From CBDUXP01 sp965371225 [NCBI: uncultured bacterium] (GTDB lineage: Bacteria; Abyssobacteria; SURF-5; CBDUXP01), in the NCBI GenBank assembly GCA_965371225.1, contig CBDUXP010000034.1, positions 1 through 41,064 of the forward strand: 41,064 nucleotides of DNA, written 5' to 3'. Position numbers and translations under genes: made by a program. Shown piece by piece: positions 23,565 to 32,785 of this stretch (positions within the stretch are counted from its first letter, which is position 1; each line of letters begins with the position of its first letter). The notes below the pieces were generated by a model. It made no database searches and was not told the DNA's origin. It saw only the letters and a program-made list of their open reading frames with translations.

Positions 23565-23981
23565 CTAGTGCTGCACCGGACGGAAGAGGGGCAGGGTGAT
23601 CTCGTCCGTCAGGGATTCGAAAGCCACTTCGAGGGGCATGTCGAGGACCAGCGCTTCGGGCGTCTGCGGCGTGCCCACGATGTTCGTCATCATGCGCGGG
23701 CCCTCCGCCAATTCGACCACGGCGATGGCGTACGGCGCCTCGAAGCCGGAGTTCGGCATGGCCCGCTGGTTGATGATGTAGCTGTACAGCGTGGCCCGGC
23801 CCGTCGCGGCGAACACCTCGACCTTCCGGGAGCCGCAGCCGGGGCAGAACGGGCGCGGGGGAAAGTAGACGTGCGTACAGTCGTCGCAGCGTTGCAACCG
23901 GAGTTCGTGCTCCCGCGTCCCGTCCCAGAAGTGTTGCGTCTCCGGGGTGGGCTGCGGAACGGGCCGTTGGACATCAGGCAC
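23565..23981 (-). CDS. DUF35 zinc-ribbon/OB-fold protein
   Basis: A 138-residue ChsH2-like accessory protein. It has an N-terminal helix (ETQHFWDGTREHELRLQRC), a rubredoxin-like zinc ribbon with Cys32, Cys35, Cys46 and Cys49 (C-x2-C-x10-C-x2-C), and then an OB-fold with ATLYSYIINQRAM and PYAIAVVELAEGPRMMTNI. Such proteins bind acyl-CoA and dock to thiolase-like partners or MaoC hydratases. It starts with GTG at 23981, which lies 7 nt after AGGAG. It is the first gene of the DUF35, thiolase-like, TauD series and is divergent from the P450 at 24225 across 243 bases; TACAAT at 24133-24138 is the only promoter-like word I see in that gap. Confidence 0.92.
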   Translation of the reverse strand: MPDVQRPVPQPTPETQHFWDGTREHELRLQRCDDCTHVYFPPRPFCPGCGSRKVEVFAATGRATLYSYIINQRAMPNSGFEAPYAIAVVELAEGPRMMTNIVGTPQTPEALVLDMPLEVAFESLTDEITLPLFRPVQH

Positions 23982-24224
23982 GCTGGATCTCCTTTTCCGG
24001 GCCGGTGAGCCTCAGGCGCGGCCGGGCGGGAAGCCTCACCGGCCGGCAATCCTACTGGGTCGACGGGGTGTCCAACAAGCGGTCGGCCGGAGGCGGGCGC
24101 CGCCCGCGCCCCACGGGTGCCGTCGCGCGCAGTACAATTGTCGGTACCGCCGGACCTCGGAGGGCGGCGGTCCGCGGTGGTGCGCTCGTCCGGCAGCGCC
24201 GTCGCGGGGTTGGGAAGGGGACTC

Positions 24225-25451
24225 ATGCAAGACAGCACCGTCATTCCGATCGAAGATGATATCCGCGCCCCGGCCGCGTTGGCCGATCCGCATGCGTTCT
24301 TCCACCGCCTGCGCGGGCACGACCCGGTGCACTGGAGCGAGCGGAGCAACGCGTGGATCATCACGGGCCATGCCGAGGTCACGGAGGCGTTCCTGGACAA
24401 GCGGTTGTCCTCGGATCGCCTGACGCCGCTGCAGGAGCGCATCACGGGCCCCCACCGCGCGGACATGACGGAGACGTTTCACCTGTTGCGCGGCTGGATG
24501 GTCTTCGCCGACGCACCCAACCACGATCGCCTCCGCGACCCGCTGCGCGCCGCCTTTACGCCGAGTGTCATGAAGCGGCTCGCGCCACGGGTGCAGACGA
24601 TCGTCGACGAGTTGCTCGACGAGATGGCCGCGGCGGGGGAATGCGAACTCATCGAGTCCTTCGCGTTTCCAGTGCCGGCCATCGTGATCGCGGAGTTGCT
24701 CGGCGTGCCCCCGGAGGACCGGGAAGATTTCAAGCGCTCGTCGACCAAACTGTCCGGGCTGGTCTTCGGCGCGGTGGAAGAACCGAAACGCAACGCGTCG
24801 GCCAACGAAGGCGCCATCGAATTCATCGAGTATTTCACCGGGTTGATCCGCCGCTACGAGGCGCAACCCGCGGACAACCTCATTAGCCGGCTGATCGCGG
24901 CGCGCGATTCCGGGGACGCGCTCTCCGCCGAGCAGATGGTGGGCGCCTGCACGCTCCTGCTCTTCGGTGGCCACGAAACCACCACCGGCTTGATCGCAAA
25001 CACGATCGCGTGTCTGTTCCAGCACCCGGAGCAATTGGCCGACCTGCGCCGGCATCCGGACCTAGCGGCTTCGGCCGTGGAGGAGTGCCTGCGCTTTGAG
25101 GGGCCGGCGAAGGTGATGGTCCGGCAAGTGGTCGAAGACCTGGACTGGAACGGGCGGCAGTTCCGGGCCGGCCAGCGGGTATACCTCAGCATGGCCGGGG
25201 CCAGCCGCGATCCCGCCGTCTTTCCCGAGCCGGATCGATTCGACATTCGCCGCGACCCCAATCCGCACCTGGGATTCGGGCACGGCATCCACTACTGCCT
25301 CGGCGCGCCACTGGCTCGCCTGGAGGGGCGCATCGCCATTCAGTCGATCATCGAGCGCTTCCCGGACATGCGCCTGACGGTCGACCGGCTGCAGTGGGGC
25401 TCGAGCATTCTCGGACGGCGGGTGGCCACCCTGCCCTTGCAGCTCAGCTGA
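24225..25451 (+). CDS. Cytochrome P450
   Basis: A complete soluble bacterial P450 of 408 residues. The oxygen-activation motif of the I helix is LLFGGHETTT (about 246-255), the K-helix ExxR is EECLR (286-290), and the haem-binding loop is FGHGIHYCLGAPLAR with Cys358 as thiolate ligand. The N-terminal region has no membrane anchor, so it should be a three-component or fused-partner class I enzyme, but no ferredoxin or reductase lies nearby. It resembles CYP107/CYP125-like soluble families only in general layout; the substrate cannot be read from the sequence. GGGAAGGGGA precedes ATG 24225. It is not closely similar to the partial P450 at the left edge. Confidence 0.95.
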   Translation: MQDSTVIPIEDDIRAPAALADPHAFFHRLRGHDPVHWSERSNAWIITGHAEVTEAFLDKRLSSDRLTPLQERITGPHRADMTETFHLLRGWMVFADAPNHDRLRDPLRAAFTPSVMKRLAPRVQTIVDELLDEMAAAGECELIESFAFPVPAIVIAELLGVPPEDREDFKRSSTKLSGLVFGAVEEPKRNASANEGAIEFIEYFTGLIRRYEAQPADNLISRLIAARDSGDALSAEQMVGACTLLLFGGHETTTGLIANTIACLFQHPEQLADLRRHPDLAASAVEECLRFEGPAKVMVRQVVEDLDWNGRQFRAGQRVYLSMAGASRDPAVFPEPDRFDIRRDPNPHLGFGHGIHYCLGAPLARLEGRIAIQSIIERFPDMRLTVDRLQWGSSILGRRVATLPLQLS

Positions 25452-25537
25452 CCACCCGTAGCCGGGGGAGACGGCGCCGATCAATGCCAATACTTGAGTG
25501 ACGCGGGCGGTGCGCGCCGTAGAGGGGACGACCGACT

Positions 25538-26059
25538 ATGGACGACTTCCCAAAAGTAGCACTCATCGTTGGAAGCCTTACCTGGCCTATCGCGTATTTG
25601 TTGTTTCGTCGTGAGGCCGGCGCGGGGAGGAAGGCCGGTGCCCAGGAATCCTGGGCAGAACTTGAGCAACTGCCGGAGAATGTCCCGAGGACTGCCTACC
25701 ACAAGTTTTGCGTCTGGCGGGGGGAGTACTACGACACGGCACCCTTATTCGGCGCGTTCTGGGGGCTCGCTCTGTATGGGCTGTGCTGGGGATGGGTGCC
25801 ACTTATCCTGGATGCGGCGTTCGGCGTAAGCGAAGATCACTACACCCAACTCCTAGCCGCCTGGAGCCCCTACGTCATGATGCTCGTGTTCGCCGTTGTG
25901 TTCTTCCCGCGTCAGTACTTCGCATATCACCCACTGGCTCGAGACAGATGGTCCACGTCCTTTTTCAACGAAAGAATTTTTGTCACCGATCTTCTTGGGG
26001 GGGTTGTCCTAATCATTGTGATGAGCGCACTGCTACATGTGCAACGAATGGGAACGTAG
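25538..26059 (+). CDS. Small membrane hypothetical protein
   Basis: A 173-residue protein with no family I recognise. Hydrophobic segments are VALIVGSLTWPIAYLLF at the N-terminus, PLFGAFWGLALYGLCWGWVPLIL, WSPYVMMLVFAVVFFP and LLGGVVLIIVMSALL, so about four membrane spans with a soluble loop of 50 residues after the first. AGAGGGG precedes the ATG. Its base composition is less GC-rich than that of the flanking P450 and alcohol dehydrogenase genes, as in the orphans at 1784 and 28281. It converges on the alcohol dehydrogenase across 124 bases in which I see no gene. Confidence 0.7.
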   Translation: MDDFPKVALIVGSLTWPIAYLLFRREAGAGRKAGAQESWAELEQLPENVPRTAYHKFCVWRGEYYDTAPLFGAFWGLALYGLCWGWVPLILDAAFGVSEDHYTQLLAAWSPYVMMLVFAVVFFPRQYFAYHPLARDRWSTSFFNERIFVTDLLGGVVLIIVMSALLHVQRMGT

Positions 26060-26183
26060 TGAAGCCCAGTGCTGGCCAGGAGTTGTAGCGGGAAACGGTC
26101 CAGGAACTATATTCCGCGTTGGATCGCGGGCCGTCAGGGGTGTACGACTAGCCGCCGGCGCAGGTGCGGGGCGACCGCGCACG

Positions 26184-27287
26184 CTAGAACTCGATGACGG
26201 CGCGAATGCCGTCTTGCGCTTCCATCAGTTCGAAGCCGCGGTTCACTTCGTCGAGTGTGAGCGTGTGCGAGATGAATCCGTCCAAGTCGATCTTGCCTTC
26301 CAGGTAGAAGTCCACGAGTTTCGGCACGTCGGTGCGTCCGCGCGCGCCGCCAAAGCTGCCCCCTTGCACCCGGCGGCCGGTGATCAAGTACCGCGGGATG
26401 ATCTCAAGCTTTTCGCCCTTGCCGGCCACGCCCAGGATCGTGCAGAGGCCCCAGCCCATGCGCGCGGCTTCCACGGCCTGGCCCATCACGTCCACGCGGC
26501 CCGTCGCTTCGAAGGTGTACTCGGCCCCGAAGCCGTCCGTCATCTCCAGAATCTGCTGGACGGGATCGGTATCGACGGTGAGCGTATGCGTCGCGCCGTG
26601 CTGCGCCGCGAGCGCCAGGCGCTGTGGAGCCGGGTCGACGGCGATGATCCGCTCCGCGCCCGCGAGACGACAGCCGACGACCGCCCCCAGGCCCACCATC
26701 CCGGCGCCGAACACGGCGCACGTGGAGCCGGGTGTCACGTTGGCTTTCCAGAGCGCGGCCGCGATGCCCGTCGTCGCGCCGCACGCGAGCATGCACACGG
26801 CGTTTAGGGACGCGGTTGCATCGATCTTCGCCAGGGCGATTTCGGGCATGACCGTGTACTCGGCAAACGTGCTGGTGCCCATGAAGTGCCGCAAGGGCTC
26901 CCCGTTGCGCGAGAGCCGCGTGGTGCCGTCGGGCAGAGAACCCTTGCCCTGCGTCTCGCGGATGGCGAGGCAGATGTTGGTCTTGCCGCTCTCACAGTGC
27001 AGACAAGTGCCGCACTCGGGCGAGAAGAGGGTGATCACATGGTCGCCCGGTTGGACGGACGTGACGCCGCCGCCGATGGCCTCCACCACCCCCGCGCCTT
27101 CGTGCCCGAGCACGCAGGGTGCGTAGCCGCTCGGATCCACGCCACTCGCCGAGTACATGTCCGTATGGCAAATGCCGCACGCGTGTACTTTGACGAGCAC
27201 CTCCCCCCGTTGCGGCGGGGCGAGGTCGACCTCCTGCACGACGAGCGGCTGCCCGAACGCTTCGAGGACTGCGGCGCGAATCATCAT
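26184..27287 (-). CDS. Class III zinc alcohol dehydrogenase (S-hydroxymethyl-glutathione type)
   Basis: A 367-residue medium-chain dehydrogenase oxidising S-(hydroxymethyl)glutathione and long-chain alcohols with NAD+. Catalytic zinc ligands are Cys40 (CGICHTD), His62 (GHEGAG) and the Cys in LACGATTG; structural zinc ligands are Cys92, Cys95, Cys98 and Cys106. The class III hallmark segment NICLAIRETQGKG keeps the arginine (Arg110) that recognises glutathione, followed by PDGTTRLS and FMGTSTFAEYTV as in FrmA/AdhC. The coenzyme motif is GAGMVG. The start is ATG 27287 after a GGGAGAG site. It probably removes formaldehyde made by oxidative demethylation, since P450 and 2OG oxygenases surround it, which is inference. 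Confidence 0.9.
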   Translation of the reverse strand: MMIRAAVLEAFGQPLVVQEVDLAPPQRGEVLVKVHACGICHTDMYSASGVDPSGYAPCVLGHEGAGVVEAIGGGVTSVQPGDHVITLFSPECGTCLHCESGKTNICLAIRETQGKGSLPDGTTRLSRNGEPLRHFMGTSTFAEYTVMPEIALAKIDATASLNAVCMLACGATTGIAAALWKANVTPGSTCAVFGAGMVGLGAVVGCRLAGAERIIAVDPAPQRLALAAQHGATHTLTVDTDPVQQILEMTDGFGAEYTFEATGRVDVMGQAVEAARMGWGLCTILGVAGKGEKLEIIPRYLITGRRVQGGSFGGARGRTDVPKLVDFYLEGKIDLDGFISHTLTLDEVNRGFELMEAQDGIRAVIEF

Positions 27288-27379
27288 GGTGAACTCTCCC
27301 TCAGCGAACCGTCCGCCGTCCGGAACGTGCCCGCCTAGGCCGCCATTCTAGTGCAGCGGTGGGCGAAGCCGCTGTCGGT

Positions 27380-28138
27380 CTAAGCGGCGTCGTGGAAGAT
27401 GAGGCCGAGCGTGAAGCGCGTGCCTGCGCGCACGCGGCTGACGCCGTGCCGCATGCCGGCGCGGTAGTACCCGCGCGAGCCGGCCACGGGGTGATGCACC
27501 ACGGGAAAGATAACGGCTTGGCCCCGGCTCAGGGGCGCAATCTCGGCCTTCGACTGCTTGCGGGGCGCCTGCTCGACCAGGATGAATTCGCCGCCATCGA
27601 AATCCTCGCCCGGACGACTCAACAGAATCGTAGCTTGCAGGGGAAAGGCCACGTCGCCATACAGGTCGCGGTGCAGTCGGTTGTAATCGCCCTGCCCGTA
27701 TTTCAGCATGAGCGGCGTCGGTTTGTCCTGGCCGGCGTCCGCGCACTGCTGCAGGAAACGATCGTGCTCGGGGGGGAACCGCCGCACATCCCCGAGCTGC
27801 TCCGCCCACCCGTTCGCGATGCGGGCGAGCTGCGGGTACATGGCCGTGCGTAGCGTTTCGACCACGGGCGGTAATGGGTAGGCGAAGTACTGGTATTCGC
27901 CGGCCCCGAATGCGTGGCGTTGCATGACCACCCGGCTCCGAAAGCACGACGCGGAATCGTAGAGGGCAATCAGGTGTTTGCACGCGGGCGCGCGCAGCAG
28001 GACGGGCGTGGTCGCGTAGCCCTGCGCGTCCAGGTCCGCATGCATCCCCGCCCAATCCAGAGCCGCCACCCGCCCGGACAGCGCCGCTCGCTCGCGGCTC
28101 GCATCCGCGTCGCGACTTGTACCCCGCTTCGGCCCCAT
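27380..28138 (-). CDS. 2OG-Fe(II) oxygenase, COG3826-like
   Basis: A 252-residue prolyl-4-hydroxylase-fold oxygenase. The metal site is His156-Arg-Asp158 in YNRLHRDLYGD, the distal histidine is in GMRHGVSRVRAG, and the 2-oxoglutarate arginine follows in GTRFTLGLIFHDA. The core strand ATILLSRPGEDFDGGEFILVEQ is typical. It resembles the uncharacterised COG3826 group, whose substrate is unknown. It is not close to the TauD-type enzyme at 21348. ATG 28138 has GGGGGTG just upstream. It follows the divergent TPR gene and precedes the alcohol dehydrogenase by 92 bases on the same strand; cotranscription is possible. Confidence 0.88.
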   Translation of the reverse strand: MGPKRGTSRDADASRERAALSGRVAALDWAGMHADLDAQGYATTPVLLRAPACKHLIALYDSASCFRSRVVMQRHAFGAGEYQYFAYPLPPVVETLRTAMYPQLARIANGWAEQLGDVRRFPPEHDRFLQQCADAGQDKPTPLMLKYGQGDYNRLHRDLYGDVAFPLQATILLSRPGEDFDGGEFILVEQAPRKQSKAEIAPLSRGQAVIFPVVHHPVAGSRGYYRAGMRHGVSRVRAGTRFTLGLIFHDAA

Positions 28139-28280
28139 GGGACACCCCCAGCCAGCCTACGTCATTCGCGAGTCGGCTGCTGGCCGGTTTCAGACGCCAT
28201 TCGTAATTGAGGTTGGGTTAAGCTATGGCGGTAGCTGCGCTCTGGCGAGCGCGGTCCCGGCCGGCTGGGAAAGAAATCTC

Positions 28281-28934
28281 ATGCAACCATGGCAATGGCT
28301 AACAGCTCTCAGTGTGATCGTCGTGGTCGGGGTGGGTTGTGGGCGGGGGTGGCCTGGGCCTGAGGCCGAGATGGATTGGCTAGGCGTGACTGGACGCCAG
28401 CGACTCGACACCGCGTACGATCTGCATAACTACGGACGCCCTGCCCTAGCCATCAGCCTGTTGCAACCTCTGCCCACGGACGTACTGGAGGCAAAAGAGG
28501 CGCACCTCATTGTTGCCAAATCATACCGTTCAATGGGGAAGCACAGACGGGCGCTCCGACACTATCTATTGGCCCAAGGCGAACCGGAGTTCTACCCGGG
28601 TTCTCAAGGACTAGTCGATATGTCCATTGGGGAAACGCTGCTCGCGCTCAAGCGACCGAAGGAGGCGCTCGTATACTTCGAAAGGGCGATCAGTGGCGGT
28701 TCGACATGGGCGGTGATCGAAGGCCCGTTGGCGAAGGCAAAAGTGCTCACGATGTTGGGCCGATTCAATGAAGCGGAGACCATCGTGGATCAAGTGGAAC
28801 GCGATTGGACGGGCAAGATGCCGCAGGAGTGGTTGGACCAGCGTTTGGAGCCATTTCGGGAGGGGTTTGCCCGCCAGCAACCTGTGCAAGAAATCCGAGT
28901 GCGGGCGATGCCGAAGCGTAACGGAACGTCGTGA
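28281..28934 (+). CDS. Putative TPR lipoprotein
   Basis: A 217-residue exported protein. The N-terminus has a hydrophobic run, WLTALSVIVVVGVGCGRG, with Cys20 as a probable lipid-attachment site. The body is helical with tetratricopeptide-like pairs: TAYDLHNYGRPALAISLLQPL, LIVAKSYRSMGKHRRALRHYLLA, GETLLALKRPKEALVYFERAI and AKVLTMLGRFNEAETIVDQ. TPR lipoproteins serve as scaffolds in outer-membrane assembly or envelope complexes. ATG 28281 is chosen because the signal peptide starts there and GGGAAAGAA precedes it, although the frame is open upstream. It is AT-richer than its neighbours, like the orphans at 1784 and 25538, and has no operon partner. Confidence 0.75.
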   Translation: MQPWQWLTALSVIVVVGVGCGRGWPGPEAEMDWLGVTGRQRLDTAYDLHNYGRPALAISLLQPLPTDVLEAKEAHLIVAKSYRSMGKHRRALRHYLLAQGEPEFYPGSQGLVDMSIGETLLALKRPKEALVYFERAISGGSTWAVIEGPLAKAKVLTMLGRFNEAETIVDQVERDWTGKMPQEWLDQRLEPFREGFARQQPVQEIRVRAMPKRNGTS

Positions 28935-29008
28935 CGCAAGGTGGTCTAGCAATCGGATTCGTCGCCTGATCGCGGGATGTCAGGGGCGGCCACGGATTCG
29001 GACCGCAT

Positions 29009-32000
29009 TCATGGGCCCGTCGCGTCCGGCGGGAGGCCCCGCTCTTTGATCGCGCAGTACAACACCGGCACGAAGAAGAGCGTGAGCAGAATGACGGACA
29101 TCCCGCCGACGGAAGGCAGGGCCATGGGGCGCATGATGTCCGACCCGCGGCCGGCGGAGGTCAGCACCGGCAGCAGCGCCAGCAGGGTGGTGCCGCCGGT
29201 CATGAGGCAGGGCCGGACGCGGCGCATGGCGCCCACGACCACGGCATCGCGCACGGCGGCGCGGGTCGCCGGCTGGTCGCGCTCAAACACCTGGTCGAGG
29301 TACGTGCCCATGATGACGCCGTCGTCCGACGCAATCCCAAAGAGCGCAAGAAACCCCACCCAGATGGCCACGCTGAGGTTCATGGGACCGACCTGGAACA
29401 GCGTGCGCATGTGCACGCCAAAGAGGTTGAAATCCAGGAACCAGGGTTGCGAGTACGCCCAGATCAGGAGGAACCCGCCCGCCCATGCCAGAAAGATGCG
29501 CGAGAAGACCAGCAGGGTGGTGGCGATGGAGTGGAACCGGAAATAGAGCAACATGAAGATGACGAACAGCGCGAGCGGCAGGATGACGGTGAGCGTCCGC
29601 TGCGAGCGCACCTGGTTCTCGTAGCTGCCCGCAAAGGCGTAACTCACGCCCGCCGGGAGTACGAACTCGCCGCTGTCGATCTTCTCCTGCAGGTAGCGCT
29701 GGCACGCCACCACCACGTCGACCTCGGCGTAGCCCGGCTTCTGGTCGAAAATCACGTACCCCACCAGGAGCGTATCCTCGCTCTTGATCGCTTGGGGGCC
29801 GCGCACATAGTCAATCGTCGCCAGTTGGCGCAGCGGAATCTGGCTCCCGTCCGCCGCGGCCACGAGAATGCCGCCGAGCGCTTCGATCGTATCCCGCAGC
29901 TCGCGCTGGTAGCGCACGCGTACGGGGTAGCGCTCCCGCCCCTCCACCGTGGTCGTGATGCGCCGGCCGCCGATCGCGACCTCGATCACGTCCTGGATCG
30001 TCCGGATATGCATGCCGTACCGGGCGATCGCTTCCCGGTCGATGTTGATTTCCAGGTAGGGCTTCCCGACGATCCGGTCGGCGATGACCGCGGCGGGTTC
30101 GACCTCGGGCACTTCCTTCAGGTACCGCTCGATCTGCAAGCCGACCCGTTCAATGGTGTCGAGGTCGGGGCCGCGCACCTTGACGCCCATGGGGGCGCGC
30201 ATGCCGCTCTGCAGCATGACGATGCGCGCCGCAATCGGCTGGAGGAACGGCGCCGCGGTCGTGCCCGGCATCTTGGCGGCGCGGCTGATCTCATCCCAGA
30301 TGTCCTTCGGGGAGCGGATGTGCGGGCGCCACTGCCGGTAGGGCCGGCCGCCCGCATCGGGCACCAGATCCCCCCCCGCGCCGCGCACGAACTCCCCGCG
30401 CGCCGCGTCGTACGCGAACCGGACGCGATGTCCACCCTTGTCGAGAATGTATTCCGGTTTGTAATTGATGACCGTCTCGAACATGGAGATCGGTGCCGGG
30501 TCGAGCGGGCTCTCGGCCCGGCCGAGCTTGCCGACGACGGACGCGATTTCCGGAATGGCCCGGATGGCCATGTCCTGCTTCTGCAGCACGTCCAGCGCTT
30601 CGCCGATGCTGGCGTGCGGCATGGTGGTCGGCATGTACAGGAACGCGCCTTCGTCGAGGGGGGGCATGAACTCCGCGCCGAGGCCGGGGAACGTGCGCGC
30701 GAGGGCTCGTGCGGGGCCCGCGTTCCGCACGGGCGCGGGTAGCAGGCTGAGCGCGGGGGCCGCCCCTTGCCAGGCCAGGAATCCCCCAAGCACGATCGCG
30801 CCGGGCAGAACCATGGCCAGCGCCTTGTGCACCAGGCACCAGCGCAGGAGCCGTTCGAAGATGCGCTGGAAGGCGTGCAGGGCGCCGAGCAAGCTCCCGA
30901 TGAGCAGGCCGACGAACAGGAAGTTGCGCAACACGCCCCGCTCCGGTCCCAATGGGAGCCACGCGCGGGCGAGCGCGATCCCCACCACGAGCACGGCCGT
31001 CCCCGTGGCGAGCAGGGTGCCCCAGCGGGTCAGCTGGGCCGGCCGGCGCTCGCCCAGCACGTGATACACGCCGAAGCCTACGATCGCGAGCGCGGTCCAC
31101 CACGGCAGCACCCACAGGCTCGCGATGCCCAGCACGATGGAGAGCGCGGCCAGGACACGGGTGGTGGCTGGGCGGTACTTCCGCGCGGCGAGGAGGAGGT
31201 GGGCCGCGGGGGGAATGATCGTCAGGGCGACGAGGACGGAGGCGATGAGGGCGAAGGACTTGGTGAACGCCAGCGGTTTGAAGAGCTTGCCTTCCGCGCC
31301 CGTCATGGTGAACACGGGCAGGAAGCTGATGACCGTCGTGGCGACGGCGGTGAGCACCGCCCCGCCCACCTCGGACGCCGCCCGGTACACCACCTCGAGG
31401 CGATTCTCGTCCGGCCCCGCCTCGTGCAGGTGGCGCAACACGTTTTCCGAAATGACGATGCCCATGTCGGCCATGGTGCCGATGGCGATGGCGATGCCGG
31501 AGAGGGCCACGATGTTCGCGTCCACGTGGAACAGTTTCATGGCGATGAAGCACATGAGGACCGCGAGCGGCAGCAATCCGGAAATGAGCAGCGAGCTGCG
31601 CAGGTGCAAGACCATCACGATGACTACGACGATTGTCACGAGAATCTCGAGTGCCAGCGCTTCGTTGAGCGTGCCGAGGGTCTCGTAGATCAGCTCCGTG
31701 CGATCGTAGAAGGGGACCACGGTGACGTGGGACACCCGGCCGTCGGCCAAGGTCTTCTTCGGCAACCCGGGGGCGATCTCGGCGATTTTGGCCTTGACGT
31801 TGCGGATGACCTCGAGTGGGTTAGCCCCATACCGGACCACGACGATGCCCCCCACGGCCTCCGCCCCCTCCTTGTCGAGCGCTCCGCGGCGCAGCGCCGG
31901 GCCCATGCTGACGGTGGCCACGTCCTTGACGAAAATCGGCACGTTGTCGCGCATGGTGATCACGCTCTGCTCGACGTCCGCCACCGACTGGATGAACCCC

Positions 32001-32785
32001 CGCCCGCGAATGATGTACTCCACGCGATTGATCTCGATGGTGCGCGCGCCCACATCCACGTTGGACAGTCGGATCGCCGCGAACACCTGCTCCAGGGTGA
32101 CGCCGGCCGCGCGCATGGCGTCGGGATCCACGTCGATCTGGTACTCCTGCACGAACCCGCCGATGCTGGCCACCTCACTCACGCCGCGGGCGGAGAGGAG
32201 CGCGTACCGCACGTACCAATCCTGGATCGTGCGCAGCTCGTGCAGGTCCCATCCCCCCGCCGGGTTCCCCGCCGCATCGCGCCCCTCCAGGGTGTACTGG
32301 AACACCTGCCCCAGCGCGGTCGCGTCCGGCCCCAGCATGGGGCGCACGTCCTCCGGCAGCGTGTGGGCCGGCAGGCTCGCCAGTTTTTCCAGCACCCGCG
32401 AGCGCGACCAATAGAACTCCGCGTCCTCGTCGAAGATGATGTAGATGGACGAGAAGCCAAAGAACGAGAAGCTCCGCACCGTTTTCACGTTTGGGATGCC
32501 CAGCAGCGCGACGGTCAGGGGATAGGTGACCTGGTCCTCTACGTCCTGCGGGGAGCGGCCCATCCACTCGGTGAATACGATCTGCTGGTTTTCGCCGATG
32601 TCCGGGATCGCATCCACGGGGACGGGGTCGCGCGGCAACGCTTCCAACTTCCAGTCGAACGGGGCCACGAGCACGCCCCACCCGATGAAGAGCAGCACCA
32701 TGAGCGCGACGATGAGCTTCTGCTCCAGACAGAAGCGGATGACGCGATCCACCAGGCTCGGCGGGTCGAACCGGTCTGCGCTCAC
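29009..32785 (-). CDS. cusA: Heavy-metal efflux RND pump, CusA family
   Basis: A 1258-residue inner-membrane proton-driven pump, longer than E. coli CusA (about 1050). Three methionines aligned with the Cu(I)/Ag(I) cluster of CusA are present: Met718 (LYMPTTMP), Met768 (APISMFET) and Met857 (ARIVMLQSG), favouring copper or silver as substrate. The transmembrane Asp is kept (Asp440, TMADMGIVISEN), but in the second half the relay Glu is Asp (ASDDGVIM) and the Lys is Cys (RVRPCLMT). Residues of about 540-645 hold extra hydrophobic helices, and about 780-830 is another insertion. It starts with GTG, overlapping the adaptor stop by 4 nt. The symbol is by family; function is inferred. Confidence 0.93.
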   Translation of the reverse strand: MSADRFDPPSLVDRVIRFCLEQKLIVALMVLLFIGWGVLVAPFDWKLEALPRDPVPVDAIPDIGENQQIVFTEWMGRSPQDVEDQVTYPLTVALLGIPNVKTVRSFSFFGFSSIYIIFDEDAEFYWSRSRVLEKLASLPAHTLPEDVRPMLGPDATALGQVFQYTLEGRDAAGNPAGGWDLHELRTIQDWYVRYALLSARGVSEVASIGGFVQEYQIDVDPDAMRAAGVTLEQVFAAIRLSNVDVGARTIEINRVEYIIRGRGFIQSVADVEQSVITMRDNVPIFVKDVATVSMGPALRRGALDKEGAEAVGGIVVVRYGANPLEVIRNVKAKIAEIAPGLPKKTLADGRVSHVTVVPFYDRTELIYETLGTLNEALALEILVTIVVVIVMVLHLRSSLLISGLLPLAVLMCFIAMKLFHVDANIVALSGIAIAIGTMADMGIVISENVLRHLHEAGPDENRLEVVYRAASEVGGAVLTAVATTVISFLPVFTMTGAEGKLFKPLAFTKSFALIASVLVALTIIPPAAHLLLAARKYRPATTRVLAALSIVLGIASLWVLPWWTALAIVGFGVYHVLGERRPAQLTRWGTLLATGTAVLVVGIALARAWLPLGPERGVLRNFLFVGLLIGSLLGALHAFQRIFERLLRWCLVHKALAMVLPGAIVLGGFLAWQGAAPALSLLPAPVRNAGPARALARTFPGLGAEFMPPLDEGAFLYMPTTMPHASIGEALDVLQKQDMAIRAIPEIASVVGKLGRAESPLDPAPISMFETVINYKPEYILDKGGHRVRFAYDAARGEFVRGAGGDLVPDAGGRPYRQWRPHIRSPKDIWDEISRAAKMPGTTAAPFLQPIAARIVMLQSGMRAPMGVKVRGPDLDTIERVGLQIERYLKEVPEVEPAAVIADRIVGKPYLEINIDREAIARYGMHIRTIQDVIEVAIGGRRITTTVEGRERYPVRVRYQRELRDTIEALGGILVAAADGSQIPLRQLATIDYVRGPQAIKSEDTLLVGYVIFDQKPGYAEVDVVVACQRYLQEKIDSGEFVLPAGVSYAFAGSYENQVRSQRTLTVILPLALFVIFMLLYFRFHSIATTLLVFSRIFLAWAGGFLLIWAYSQPWFLDFNLFGVHMRTLFQVGPMNLSVAIWVGFLALFGIASDDGVIMGTYLDQVFERDQPATRAAVRDAVVVGAMRRVRPCLMTGGTTLLALLPVLTSAGRGSDIMRPMALPSVGGMSVILLTLFFVPVLYCAIKERGLPPDATGP

